A stretch of 64,000 bases of DNA from Nocardia sp. SYP-A9097 (GTDB taxonomy: Bacteria; Actinomycetota; Actinomycetes; Mycobacteriales; Mycobacteriaceae), in contig NZ_WJIC01000033.1 of the NCBI RefSeq assembly GCF_009649815.1, positions 1 to 64,000 of the forward strand. The letters are read 5' to 3'. Below the pieces are notes generated by a model, which did not search any database, was not told where the DNA came from, and saw only the letters and a program-made list of their open reading frames with translations. Positions within the stretch are counted from its first letter, which is position 1. Every line of letters starts with the position of its first letter. Positions 1 through 8,152 of the stretch are shown piece by piece. Position numbers and translations under genes: made by a program.

Positions 1-937
1 CCGCAGCACGCTCGACCTCGGCCAAGCTCATCGTGATGACCGCCGCCACCGGCAGACCACGATGCTTACCCAACTGGCCGTCGTCGAGGTCGAAACGCAG
101 GAAACACAGCAACGCATCATGATTGCGCTGCGCAGCGGTACGAGTATCACGCTTGGCCGCAGCCTTGAGCACCTCGAGGTCTTCGGCAGCCGCTGCCGTG
201 CACGGGCTTTCCCGATCCTGCGGATTGCACATGCCCGGGCGAGCGAACTTGGCCAACAGCGCGTCGAGGACCGCCCGCAACTCGGGAGTGAACTCCCCGG
301 ACAACGGGGACATCCCATCCACCCGCTGCTTACCCAGAGTGATGCCCCGGAAGCGCTGGCGGTCCTTGTCCGTGGTCAAAGTCCCGTCGGGATCGATACG
401 GGCCATGATCTCCTCACCCAACCCCGGCAACACATCCGGACTGCCCTCGCGGGCATAGTCGGTCAGGATCCGCTCGGCGTTCTCCTTCTCCTCATCGGTC
501 GCAATCTCGGGCAGCCGCTTGATAATCCACGCGATCCGCCGCGCATGATCCACCGAGATCGCACCCTCCTCCTGCGCCAACGCGACATACGGCAACGCCG
601 GACCCACATCCACACCCTGCAACGTCACCTGCGGCGACAACGTCTCCGCCGCCCGCACCCGCGCCAACGCATCAGCGTGACTCAACCGCAGAGTCCGCTC
701 CAAATAGATCGACGTCTTCGAGAATCCCGCATTCTTAGCCAACGACCGCCGCTCGGTATCAGCGATCAACCGATGCTTCACCGTTTCCAGTTGCCGCATC
801 GCACACTCGACCTCACCCATCATCTCCACGAATTCACCATCGGTGAGCGGATACAGCGACTCGGAAGCCAGGGTGCGCACCGCCGTGAGCAGCGCGTGCG
901 CGCCGTCCACGATTGCGGTCTCTCCCCTGAGATTCAT
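1..937 (-). CDS. DUF222 / 13E12-repeat family HNH endonuclease-like protein, 3' end outside window
   Basis: The reverse strand is open from an ATG at 937 to the window edge, about 312 residues, with no stop. The protein begins MNLRGETAIVDGAHALL and has the DUF222 helical region: an early METVKHR-like helix, AKNAGFSKTSIYLERTLRLS, and later GVDVGPALPYVALAQEEGAISVDHARRIA. The final visible part (TPELRAVLDALLAKFARPG, then AAQRNHDALLCFLRF) is the usual lead-in to a C-terminal HNH nuclease domain, which would lie left of position 1. These genes are multicopy in mycobacteria and nocardiae and are called 13E12 repeat proteins; their substrate is not known. The start is supported by a TAGAAT box ending 6 nt upstream of the ATG, which suggests a leaderless transcript. 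Family is fairly sure; nuclease activity is inferred. Confidence 0.85.
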   Translation of the reverse strand, partial: MNLRGETAIVDGAHALLTAVRTLASESLYPLTDGEFVEMMGEVECAMRQLETVKHRLIADTERRSLAKNAGFSKTSIYLERTLRLSHADALARVRAAETLSPQVTLQGVDVGPALPYVALAQEEGAISVDHARRIAWIIKRLPEIATDEEKENAERILTDYAREGSPDVLPGLGEEIMARIDPDGTLTTDKDRQRFRGITLGKQRVDGMSPLSGEFTPELRAVLDALLAKFARPGMCNPQDRESPCTAAAAEDLEVLKAAAKRDTRTAAQRNHDALLCFLRFDLDDGQLGKHRGLPVAAVITMSLAEVERAA

Positions 938-943
938 ACCTTT

Positions 944-991
944 ATTCTACCGTGATAGAACAGACCACGAAAGTCGAATTCTATTGTGATA
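944..991 (-). promoter_or_regulatory. Probable leaderless promoter and repeated TTCTA(Y)YGTGATA motif upstream of the DUF222 gene
   Basis: On the reverse strand TAGAAT (949-944) ends 6 nt before the ATG, a spacing typical of leaderless actinobacterial transcripts. The same bases form half of an inverted repeat, TTCTA - 6 nt - TAGAA at 945-960. The motif TTCTACCGTGATA (945-957) recurs in direct orientation as TTCTATTGTGATA at 979-991, 34 bp away, about three helical turns. Two same-phase copies beside the promoter suggest an operator. I saw no LexA-type GAAC-N4-GTTC box. Confidence 0.4.
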
Positions 992-1045
992 CACAGATAT
1001 TCAGAATATTTGGCCTTTCATTCCCCGCATTCCGATCTGTTTGCA

Positions 1046-2221
1046 TTACGCCCGAACACCGGGTCGAAACTTCGGAACGCGCATGCTGACTTTGGTGCCC
1101 GCGCCCGGAGCGGTTTCCACGACCAGGCCGTAATCATTGCCGAAGGCGGCGCGGAGGCGGTCATCGACATTGGCCATGCCGACATGGGCGGATTCCGCTG
1201 TGCCAGAGCCCGTTTCGATGGCATCGAGGGCTCCGGAGCGGAGAATTTCGGGGTCCATGCCGACTCCGTCGTCTTCGACGCTGATGACGCAGTCCGCGCC
1301 CGCGTCCTCGGCGATGATGCTGACGGTGCCGAGGCCGGGTTGTCCGGCGAGGCCGTGGCGGACGGCGTTCTCCACCAGGGGTTGCAGGGCGAGGAACGGT
1401 AGGACGACGGTGAGGACGTCAGGGGCTATTTGCAGGCGCACGCGCAGGGCATCGCCGAAGCGGGCGCGTTCCAGGGCGAGGTACCGGTCGATATTCGTCA
1501 ATTCGTCTGCGAGGGACGTGAATTCACCTGCGGTACGGAAGGAGTACCTGGTGAAGTCGGCGAAATCGAGAATCAGCTCGCGGGCGCGATCCGGATCGGT
1601 GCGCACGAATGATCCGATCGTATTCAGCGCGTTGTAGATGAAATGCGGGCTGATCTGCGCCCGTAGCGCCCGCACCTCGGCGCGATCCAGCCGCGCCCGC
1701 GACGCGTCGAGCTCCGCCAATTCGATTTGGCCGCAGGCATATCGAGCGACCTCGGCCACGGCGCCGACCATTCCGGGGCCGGGTTTTCCACGCGTCACCG
1801 CGCCGAAGGCGCCGACCATCCCGCTGTGCTCACTGTGCAGTGGCTGCGCCAGCAGCGTGTACCCGTCGGCACACGACATCAGCACCGACCGCTCCCCCGC
1901 GATGGCGCGACTCGCCGCCTCCCCGAACGCTTCCGCGAGTTCGGCGTGCGCGCCATCCCACGCCAGCAGCGCCCCCGCGGCGTCCGCGATACCCAGCGCC
2001 TCGGCCCCCATGAGCGCTCGCAGATACGGTGCGGCCAGTTCGGCGGATTCCTCGGTAAGCCCGCCGCGCAAGGGTTTTGCCGCCAGCGCGGCCGTCTGCA
2101 AGGTCGCATGCACCGCTCGTTCGGCGGGCGTCGTGACCGACCTGCGGGTGCGCGGCCAAGCGAACAGCGCGCCCGCGATGAGCGCCCCGGCGATCACCAC
2201 GGCGACCGCGGTAGCGCTCAC
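1046..2221 (-). CDS. LytS/YehU-type sensor histidine kinase
   Basis: This 391-residue protein starts with a GTG and has one N-terminal membrane helix (about residues 4-22), a GAF-like sensory region (about 40-165) and a His_kinase (PF06580) plus ATPase module. The phosphoacceptor motif is QISPHFIYNALNTI with His193. Downstream are the N box LVENAVRHG, G1 box VEDDGVGM and a G2-like HVGMANVDDRL. It overlaps the upstream flavodoxin-like gene by 4 bp (GTGA), so both are probably one operon. Kinases of this class normally signal to a LytTR response regulator encoded next to them, but the following gene here is the DUF222 gene, so the partner is missing. Signal and targets are unknown; the kinase family call is secure. 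Confidence 0.88.
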   Translation of the reverse strand: MSATAVAVVIAGALIAGALFAWPRTRRSVTTPAERAVHATLQTAALAAKPLRGGLTEESAELAAPYLRALMGAEALGIADAAGALLAWDGAHAELAEAFGEAASRAIAGERSVLMSCADGYTLLAQPLHSEHSGMVGAFGAVTRGKPGPGMVGAVAEVARYACGQIELAELDASRARLDRAEVRALRAQISPHFIYNALNTIGSFVRTDPDRARELILDFADFTRYSFRTAGEFTSLADELTNIDRYLALERARFGDALRVRLQIAPDVLTVVLPFLALQPLVENAVRHGLAGQPGLGTVSIIAEDAGADCVISVEDDGVGMDPEILRSGALDAIETGSGTAESAHVGMANVDDRLRAAFGNDYGLVVETAPGAGTKVSMRVPKFRPGVRA

Positions 2222-2670
2222 GGCATGAGCTGTGCGGCCAGCGTCGCGCCCAATTCCCAGCAGCGCTCCACGTCCTGCTTACTCGGCGGCCCCGAAACAA
2301 GTACGGCCGCAGCGGCTTTCTCCCATCCGAGCCCAGTGGTGATATTCTCCACCCCGCGCTCAGCCCCCTCGGTGCCTTGATTGCCGTGCATGTACATGGC
2401 GTACGGCCGTCCACGCGTCGAGTCCAGGCACGGGTAGTAGAAGGTGTCGAACGCGTGCTTCAAAGCACCGGACATATAGCCGAGATTGGCGGGCGTCCCG
2501 AGCAGATACCCATCCGCTTCGAGGACATCACTGGCGGTGACCGCCAAGGCAGCCCGCCGCACCAACTCCACACCTTGAATCTCCGGATCGGTAGCCCCCG
2601 CCACCACCGCCTCGAACATCTCCTGCATATGCGGCGATGGCGTGTGATGAATCAGCAGCAGCTTCGGCAC
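2218..2670 (-). CDS. Flavodoxin-like NAD(P)H-dependent oxidoreductase
   Basis: A 150-residue single-domain flavoprotein with a GTG start. The N-terminus MPKLLLIHHTPSPHMQEM is a flavodoxin-type first strand and phosphate loop, and GTPANLGYMSGALKHAFDTFY is the conserved segment of FMN-dependent NAD(P)H oxidoreductases that contacts the isoalloxazine ring. It probably binds FMN in the cytoplasm and transfers electrons to quinones or other small acceptors. It is the first gene of a pair with the sensor kinase at 1046-2221. Whether it reports redox state to that kinase is only a guess from the overlap. The substrate cannot be read from sequence. Confidence 0.8.
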   Translation of the reverse strand: MPKLLLIHHTPSPHMQEMFEAVVAGATDPEIQGVELVRRAALAVTASDVLEADGYLLGTPANLGYMSGALKHAFDTFYYPCLDSTRGRPYAMYMHGNQGTEGAERGVENITTGLGWEKAAAAVLVSGPPSKQDVERCWELGATLAAQLMP

Positions 2671-2766
2671 CCTCCGAGCCTACGGCGCGGCGATGAATCC
2701 GAGGGCGTCGGCGGGTCTACCTTGCGACCGAGAAGAACCTACGCATCGGGAGATCGGGAGTCAGCC

Positions 2767-3412
2767 ATGGGTTCCATCGATATCGAACTGTTCACAACGC
2801 TCGACCTGGTCGGGCAGGCGCCCGGCGGGCCCGACGAGGACCCGGTGGGGTTCCCGTTCGGCGGCTGGCCAGGCGCCCCTGCTGGACGAGGTCGCCGGGG
2901 CGCAGGTCGACGACGCGTACAAGGGCACGGACGCCCTCCTGCTCGGCCGGCGCACCTACGACATCTTCGCCGCCTACTGGCCGAATCAGGAGGGTGGTGT
3001 GGACGACGGGTTCGCCTCACTCTTCAACAGCATCCCGAAGTTCGTGGCCTCCCGTGGCACACCAGATCTCTCATGGGCCGGGTCCACCCAACTGGGCCCG
3101 AATCTGGCCGATGCGGTGCGCGAGATCCGTGATCGGCACGAGCGCGTGAAGGTCGTCGGAAGCCTCAACCTGGTGCAGACGCTGCTGCGCGAGAAGCTCT
3201 TCGACCATCTCGACCTCTGGGTGCACCCGATCGTGCTCGGCGTGGGTAAGAAAGTCTTCGACAACGGCGCCGTGCCCACCAACATGACCCTCCTCGAACC
3301 GCCTGTGGCCAGCCCGAAGGGCACCGTATACCTGCGCTACGGGCTCGCCCAAGGCACGCCCGGAACAGGCGATATGAGCGCACCCGATCGCGGTATCGGA
3401 CAAGACAATTGA
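2767..3412 (+). pseudogene. Dihydrofolate-reductase-like (RibD_C) protein, frameshifted
   Basis: Coding similarity is split over two frames. From the ATG at 2767 the protein reads MGSIDIELFTTLDLVGQAPG and GFPFGGW; near 2868-2875 the frame is lost, and the family sequence resumes one base later as QAPLLDEVAGAQVDD, then TDALLLGRRTYDIFAAYWP, VKVVGSLNLVQTLL and HPIVLGVGKK, ending at 3412. Removing one C from the run at 2869-2870 restores GGWQAPLLDE, exactly what this family shows (about 215 residues). An RBS-like GGGAG precedes the ATG. Intact homologues are small NADPH-dependent reductases of the dihydrofolate reductase/RibD superfamily with unknown substrates. The lesion is either a real one-base insertion or a sequencing error; the rest of the frame is undamaged, which fits a recent event or an error. 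Confidence 0.75.
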
Positions 3413-3434
3413 CCAGGAAGGACCTGAACGACAA

Positions 3435-3467
3435 GGGCCGGTATCGCGGAAAATGCGATACCGGCCC
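3435..3467. terminator. Bidirectional hairpin between the convergent DHFR-like gene and msrA
   Basis: A perfect 13-bp stem, GGGCCGGTATCGC / GCGATACCGGCCC, with a 7-nt loop lies in the 73-bp gap between the two stop codons. It probably terminates transcription from both sides. No long T-tract follows on either strand, which is common in high-GC actinobacteria. Confidence 0.7.
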
Positions 3468-3485
3468 TCACGGATTCGGACGGTG

Positions 3486-3998
3486 TTACTTGGCGGTCTC
3501 CCGCTTGGGCAGCTTCCAGCCGGGCCGCGGGAAGTGGCAGGTGTAGCCCTCGGGGTAGCGCAGCAGGTAGTCCTGGTGCTCGGGCTCGGCCTCCCAGAAG
3601 GTGCCGGCGGGAGTCACCTCGGTGACCACCTTGCCGGGCCACAGGCCGGAGGCGTCCACATCGGCGATGGTGTCGAGCGCGACCTGCTTCTGCTCGTCAT
3701 CGAGGTAGAAGATGGCGGAGCGGTAGGCGCTGCCGATGTCATTGCCCTGGCGATCCTTGGTGGTCGGATCGTGGATCTGGAAGAGGAATTCCAGCAGGGC
3801 GCGGTAGTCGGTCGCGGCGGGGTCGTAGACGATTTCCACGGCCTCCGCGTGACCGGGGTGGTTGCGGTAGGTGGGATTGTCATTGCGGCCGCCGGTGTAG
3901 CCGACGCGGGTGGAGAGCACTCCGGGTTGGCGGCGAATGAGATCCTCCATGCCCCAGAAACATCCGCCCGCCAGAATCGCCTTGCGCGTGTCGGTCAC
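3486..3998 (-). CDS. msrA: Peptide-methionine (S)-S-oxide reductase MsrA
   Basis: MsrA reduces the S-epimer of methionine sulfoxide in proteins and free methionine, repairing oxidative damage. The 170-residue protein has the catalytic motif GGCFWG with Cys13, then VGYTGG, HPGHAEAVEIVYDP and the C-terminal PRPGWKLPKRE, all normal for the family. The GTG start at 3998 overlaps the msrB stop by 4 bp and is preceded by GGAGGAGGC, so the two genes are translationally coupled. Together they repair both sulfoxide epimers. Only one additional visible candidate resolving thiol is present, so recycling probably uses thioredoxin or a mycothiol-linked partner; this last point is inference. Confidence 0.96.
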   Translation of the reverse strand: MTDTRKAILAGGCFWGMEDLIRRQPGVLSTRVGYTGGRNDNPTYRNHPGHAEAVEIVYDPAATDYRALLEFLFQIHDPTTKDRQGNDIGSAYRSAIFYLDDEQKQVALDTIADVDASGLWPGKVVTEVTPAGTFWEAEPEHQDYLLRYPEGYTCHFPRPGWKLPKRETAK

Positions 3999-4450
3999 GC
4001 CTCCTCCTTCGTGAAGAGAGTCTTGAACTGCCCGTAGCCTTCCGCCTCGAGGTCATCGAGGTGGATGAAGCGCAGGGCCGCCGAGTTGATGCAGTATCGC
4101 AGTCCGCCCTCATCGCGCGGTCCGTCGGTGAATACATGCCCGAGATGGCTGTCACCGTGTGCGGAGCGCACTTCGGTGCGCATCATCAGATGGCTCATAT
4201 CGCGCTTCTCGAACACATTCGACTTCTCGATCGGCTTGGTGAAACTGGGCCACCCCGATCCGGATTCGAACTTGTCCGTGGAGGCGAACAACGGCTCACC
4301 GGACACCACATCGACGTAGATACCCGGCTCGTGGTTGTCCCAGTACTCACCGGTGAATGCCCGCTCGGTCCCGTTCTCCTGCGTGACGTGGAACTGCTCG
4401 GGTGAGAGCGCCGCGACCGCCGCCGGATTCCGGTTGTATTCCTGTGTCAC
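3995..4450 (-). CDS. msrB: Peptide-methionine (R)-S-oxide reductase MsrB
   Basis: This 151-residue enzyme reduces the R-epimer of methionine sulfoxide. The family motifs GSGWPSF (about 64-70), RSAHGDSHLGHVF (95-107) and GLRYCIN with catalytic Cys120 are present. The two CxxC pairs that bind structural zinc in many MsrB proteins are absent (the first position reads VVSGEPLFAS), so this is the zinc-free type. The start is a GTG at 4450 with a strong GAGGAGG site. It is the first gene of the msrB-msrA operon. Function is confident. Confidence 0.95.
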   Translation of the reverse strand: MTQEYNRNPAAVAALSPEQFHVTQENGTERAFTGEYWDNHEPGIYVDVVSGEPLFASTDKFESGSGWPSFTKPIEKSNVFEKRDMSHLMMRTEVRSAHGDSHLGHVFTDGPRDEGGLRYCINSAALRFIHLDDLEAEGYGQFKTLFTKEEA

Positions 4451-4540
4451 ATGACCTCCTCAGTTCGGCCACACGTACAACCAGCGTCCCAGGCGGTAAG
4501 TTCCCACCCCGCCCGGGCGTCACACTTCGTTCATTATTGG

Positions 4541-5977
4541 CTAACGACGCTGGTGGCGGCGGAGTTGGGTGGAGGCTATCGAAGCGATCAGGGACAGGAT
4601 CGCGATGACGGCGAACGCGACCTGATATCCGGAGACCACAGCCCAAGCAGATGCCGTTGCGCGGGAGAGGATTACGGCTATCGCAGCTACGCCCACCGCC
4701 CCTCCGACGCGTTGCAGGATATTGACGAAGGCCGCGGCGTCGGCCAGTTGGTCGGGGCGGACCGCGGCGTAGGCGGCCGCGACCAGGGGCATACCGGCGA
4801 GGGCCGTGGCCACGCCTGCGGCGAACAGGAGTAGTTGCAGCAGAACGGGATTCGCATCCTCCGAGAGGAAGGCGAAGGGTAGGAGGATGATGGCTACGGC
4901 CAGGTTGCCGAAGATGGCGATCAGGCCGCCGCCGAATCGGTCCGCCAGGCGGCCACCCAGCGGCAGGGTGATTACACCGCCCGCACCGAACGCGATCAAG
5001 CGCACGCCGGTCCCGACCAGCCCCTCGCCGTGCAGGACCTGGAAGTACAGCGGAAGCAGGACCATGACGCCGAACATGGAGGCACCCGCGAAAAAGCTGG
5101 CGGTGTTCGCGGCGGCGAAGACCCGGTTGGTGAACATGCGGACGTCCAGGAGCGGACGAGTGCTGACCACGGTGCGGAAAATGAAACCCGCCAGAGCGGC
5201 CAGGCCGAGCACAACCGGCAGCCAGACGGAAAGCGATGCGACGGAACCTGTTTCACCGATTTCGGAGAGTCCGTAGACGACCGCGGAAACACCGCCACCG
5301 GCCAGGATCAGGCCGATGAAGTCCAGGGATTGCGTTGGCACACCGGGCTTCAGGGGAAGGTAGCGCAGGCCGAGGGCAAAACCTATGAGTCCCAACGGGA
5401 TATTGATCAGGAACAGCCACTGCCAGCTCCAGTGCGCGAGCATGAGACCACCGATGGTCGGGCCGATGGCGGGTGCCCCGACCACGGCGATACCGACCAC
5501 GCCCATGACCCGGCCCATACGCTGTGGACCCGCCGCCTGGCCGAGAATTGTTTGACCTGCGGGAATCATGACTCCGGCGGCCAGACCCTGAAGGACACGC
5601 AAGGCGATGAGCCAGCCCGCCGATCCGGCCAGGGCGCACAGGCCGGAGGTGATGGTGAAGGCGAGCAGGGCGCCGAGCCAGAGCCGTCCGACACCGAATC
5701 GGCGGCCGAGCCAGCCGCATACCGTGAGCGAAACACCAAGGGCCAGCAGGTATCCGCTGGCCACCCATTGAATGGTGGCGAGCGAAGCGTGCAGGTCCGC
5801 GCCGATGGTGTGCAGGCCGATATTCACCAGCGAGGTGTCGAGCATGCCCATGATCGCGCCGAAGACGACGACACCGGCGGTGCGCCAGACATGCGCGGGG
5901 ATCTTGTCGGAGGCGGCGGGTGTATCGGGTGAGCGAGAGGTCTTGGGGGCGTTGGTATCCGGGCGCAGCTGCGTCAT
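4541..5977 (-). CDS. DHA2-family (EmrB/QacA-type) MFS multidrug exporter
   Basis: The protein is about 478 residues with 14 predicted membrane helices, the size of DHA2 drug:proton antiporters. After a polar N-terminus (MTQLRPDTN...), helix 1 carries GAIMGMLDTSLVNIGLHTI, which matches the DHA2 motif near helix 1, followed by the loop GRRFGVGRLWLG (motif A) and the antiporter motif C region GVVGIAVVGAPAIGPTIGG. I chose the ATG at 5977 because AAGGAG lies 8 nt upstream; an in-frame start 17 codons earlier would lie inside the operator region. It is divergent from the MarR gene at 6064, with two operators in between, so it is probably repressed by that protein and induced by its substrate. The substrate is unknown. 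Confidence 0.9.
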   Translation of the reverse strand: MTQLRPDTNAPKTSRSPDTPAASDKIPAHVWRTAGVVVFGAIMGMLDTSLVNIGLHTIGADLHASLATIQWVASGYLLALGVSLTVCGWLGRRFGVGRLWLGALLAFTITSGLCALAGSAGWLIALRVLQGLAAGVMIPAGQTILGQAAGPQRMGRVMGVVGIAVVGAPAIGPTIGGLMLAHWSWQWLFLINIPLGLIGFALGLRYLPLKPGVPTQSLDFIGLILAGGGVSAVVYGLSEIGETGSVASLSVWLPVVLGLAALAGFIFRTVVSTRPLLDVRMFTNRVFAAANTASFFAGASMFGVMVLLPLYFQVLHGEGLVGTGVRLIAFGAGGVITLPLGGRLADRFGGGLIAIFGNLAVAIILLPFAFLSEDANPVLLQLLLFAAGVATALAGMPLVAAAYAAVRPDQLADAAAFVNILQRVGGAVGVAAIAVILSRATASAWAVVSGYQVAFAVIAILSLIASIASTQLRRHQRR

Positions 5978-5998
5978 CGGATGACTCCTTCGGATGTG

Positions 5999-6057
5999 AT
6001 TGAGCTTCTCAATTGCAGAGAGTAACAATGATTGAGCTACTCAACAATAGATATAAT
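5999..6057. promoter_or_regulatory. Twin MarR operators and leaderless marR promoter
   Basis: Two nearly identical palindromes occupy the divergent intergenic region: ATTGAG-CTT-CTCAAT at 5999-6013 (perfect) and ATTGAG-CTA-CTCAAC at 6031-6045 (one mismatch). Their centres are 32 bp apart, three helical turns, so two dimers would bind the same face. A consensus TATAAT box lies at 6052-6057 and ends 6 nt before the GTG start of marR, implying a leaderless transcript. The second operator sits between the -35 and -10 positions of this promoter, which fits autorepression; the first lies 22 bp upstream of the exporter ATG. Confidence 0.75.
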
Positions 6058-6063
6058 CCGCAG

Positions 6064-6498
6064 GTGACCGAAAGCCGCGAGTACCACCCCAAGGGCCTGT
6101 TGCGCTATCCGACCTACGCACTCGGCAAGCTGCACAAGTCCATGCACGCCGAACTGGGGACGTCACTGCGCGAGCACTGGGTGCTCACCTACCTCTCGGA
6201 GTTCAGCGAGATCAGCCAGCAGGAGATGGCCGACGCCCTGGGTATCGACCGCAGTGAAGTGGTGCGGCTGGTCGACAGCCTGGAGAAGGCGGGCCTGGTC
6301 ACCCGCACCCGCGATCCGGAGGACCGGCGCAAGTACCGGCTCGCCATAACGAAATCCGGCCGCAAACTGCGCGATGAGACCGATGCGCAGATCGCGGCGG
6401 CCACCGACGCCCTGCTGGTCCGGCTCACCCCGGCGGAACGCGCTACGCTGCACCAGCTTTCGCTCAAGGCGCTCGGCTACGACCTGGACGAACTCTGA
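6064..6498 (+). CDS. MarR-family repressor of the adjacent exporter
   Basis: The 144-residue winged-helix protein has the MarR layout: a dimerisation helix (RYPTYALGKLHKSMHAELG), the HTH (EISQQEMADALGIDRSEVVRLVDSLEKAGLVTR), the wing with DPEDRRKYRLAITKSGRKL and a C-terminal helix. I prefer the GTG at 6064, because TATAAT at 6052-6057 would otherwise lie inside the gene; the longer in-frame ATG at 6013 would place both the promoter and operator 2 within the coding region. It is divergent from the DHA2 exporter and probably controls both genes through the twin operators. The inducer is unknown. Confidence 0.88.
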   Translation: MTESREYHPKGLLRYPTYALGKLHKSMHAELGTSLREHWVLTYLSEFSEISQQEMADALGIDRSEVVRLVDSLEKAGLVTRTRDPEDRRKYRLAITKSGRKLRDETDAQIAAATDALLVRLTPAERATLHQLSLKALGYDLDEL

Positions 6499-6562
6499 GC
6501 CCACTGCCCCGACCTGCCCTGATGGGCGTCCGGCGAATCACCTGGGCGACTACCGTGGGCAG

Positions 6563-7297
6563 ATGCCCTCTCGACCACGACTACCGCGACTACCGCAGTT
6601 CACGCCTCCGCTGGACGCGCATCGCGGGTACACGCAGCACGAGATTCTCGCCGAGCTGCGCAGGCTGATCCTGGAGGGCAATCTGCCGCCGGGCACCGGC
6701 ATGCCGCTGGGGGAATTGGCGCGACAGTTCGGCGTCAGCGCGATTCCGGTGCGCGAATCGCTGCAGACCTTGATCGGCGAGGGCCTGGTCGAGCATCGGC
6801 CGAATCTCGGCTATCAGGTCACACTGCTGACCGCCGAGGAGCTGCGCGAGCTGTATGTGGTGCGGGAGAGCTTGGAGGCGGCAGCGCTGGTCGCGGCCGT
6901 GCCTCGCGCGACTGCCGAGGATCATGAGCTGGCGCACGAGACCCATGCCCGGCTCGAACGCGCGATTCTCACCGAGAACGCGGTGGCCTATCACCGCGAA
7001 ACCCGCAATTTCCATCTCGCGTTGGTGCGCCCGTCGAGTATGCCGCGCGTCGTGCACATGCTCGAATACGCCTGGAATATCACCGAGCCCGTGCAGCCGA
7101 TGGTGCATGCCAGCACCGCCGATCGCGTGGTGCTGCACGCCGATCACAGCAAGCAGCTCGCTGCCTTCCTGGCCCGCGACGCCGAGGCGCTGTTGAAGGC
7201 CACCGCAGCGCACCATCTGCGCTTGAACGGAGTACTGTCGCGACTGCCCACCGATACCGGACTTTTCGCGGAACCAGCAGGTCGGAAAGATATATAG
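6563..7297 (+). CDS. GntR-family (FCD) regulator, probable control of ureide catabolism
   Basis: The protein is 244 residues. An N-terminal winged helix (YTQHEILAELRRLILEGNLPPGTGMPLGELARQFGVSAIPVRESLQTLIGEGLVEHRPNLGYQV, about 21-85) is followed by an all-helical FCD effector domain (about 92-225) with the metal- or acid-binding His/Asp pattern YHRETRNFHLAL and DHSKQLAAFLARD. It lies directly upstream of, and in line with, the racemase-aldolase-allantoicase-allantoinase genes, 99 bp before the first. FCD GntR proteins often sense organic acids, so an intermediate such as allantoate or glyoxylate is a reasonable but unproven ligand. The ATG at 6563 is chosen because upstream codons do not resemble the family. 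Confidence 0.85.
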   Translation: MPSRPRLPRLPQFTPPLDAHRGYTQHEILAELRRLILEGNLPPGTGMPLGELARQFGVSAIPVRESLQTLIGEGLVEHRPNLGYQVTLLTAEELRELYVVRESLEAAALVAAVPRATAEDHELAHETHARLERAILTENAVAYHRETRNFHLALVRPSSMPRVVHMLEYAWNITEPVQPMVHASTADRVVLHADHSKQLAAFLARDAEALLKATAAHHLRLNGVLSRLPTDTGLFAEPAGRKDI

Positions 7298-7396
7298 TTC
7301 CGGCAACATCCGGGCAATACCGGCTCGATAGCGTCGCGCAGACCCTTTACCACCCCGCGGACCGCTGCGCCTACCCGTCCCCGTATTCGAAACTCG

Positions 7397-8152
7397 GTGA
7401 AACCCATGCGAATTCGAGTAATCAACCCCAATACCACCGTGGCCATGACGGAACTGGCCGCCGCTGCCGCCCGCGCGGTGGTCGCGCCGGGGACCATTGT
7501 CGAGGGCATCACCTCGGCCATGGGTCCGGCGTCCATCGAAAGTCATTACGATGAAGCGCTTTCGGTGCCCGGGCTGCTCGCGGAGATCGCGCGCGGGGAG
7601 GCCGACGGGGTGGACGGGTATGTCATCTCCTGCTTCGGTGATCCCGGATTGGATGCCGCACGCGAGTTGGCACGTGGGCCCGTGATCGGTATCGCCGAGG
7701 CCGCCATGCAGGCCGCCAGCCATTTGGGGCGTAGTTTCAGCGTGGTGACCACGCTGGCGCGCACCGGTGGCCGGGCCGCCGAATTGGCCGAACGCTATGG
7801 CATGGAACGGTTCTGCGCGGGCATCCACGCCTGTGAGATTCCGGTGCTGGAGCTAGAAGATCCCAAGGCGCGCACCGTCATTGCCGATGCCTGCCGTGAA
7901 GCCGTGCACACCGACAACTCCGAGTCGATCGTGCTCGGCTGCGCGGGCATGGCGGATCTGTGCGAATACCTGACCCGCGAGGTCGGTGTGCCCGTGGTCG
8001 ACGGTGTCGCCGCCGCCACGCTCACCGTGCAGTCCCTGGTGACCATGGGGCTGCGCAAATCCGGTCGCGGCGAGTACGCCGCACCGCTGCCCAAGCAGTA
8101 CACCGGTCTACTGGCCGGCTTCTTCCTCGAAAGTCAGGAGGCGCGTAAGTGA
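7397..8152 (+). CDS. Asp/Glu/hydantoin racemase family protein, probable allantoin racemase
   Basis: The 251-residue protein begins MRIRVINPNTTVAMTE, the signature of hydantoin and allantoin racemases. The two catalytic cysteines are in GYVISCFGDPG and SIVLGCAGMADL. The family inverts the chirality of cyclic ureides by proton transfer between two thiols. Because allantoicase and PuuE-type allantoinase follow in the same operon, allantoin racemase (as in the HpxA group) is the best call: it would convert R-allantoin, formed spontaneously, to the S-form used by allantoinase. Its stop overlaps the start of the next gene (GTGA), so the genes are co-translated. Hydantoin racemase is the main alternative. 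Confidence 0.82.
   Translation: MKPMRIRVINPNTTVAMTELAAAAARAVVAPGTIVEGITSAMGPASIESHYDEALSVPGLLAEIARGEADGVDGYVISCFGDPGLDAARELARGPVIGIAEAAMQAASHLGRSFSVVTTLARTGGRAAELAERYGMERFCAGIHACEIPVLELEDPKARTVIADACREAVHTDNSESIVLGCAGMADLCEYLTREVGVPVVDGVAAATLTVQSLVTMGLRKSGRGEYAAPLPKQYTGLLAGFFLESQEARK

Noticed and set aside
62..955. A 297-codon forward frame at the left end
   Set aside because: It is antisense to the DUF222 gene. The reverse-strand frame has the family motifs and an upstream -10 box.
938..1045. A LexA/SOS box upstream of the DUF222 gene, as in some mycobacterial 13E12 genes
   Set aside because: No GAAC-N4-GTTC sequence was found; only the TTCTA/TAGAA repeat is present.
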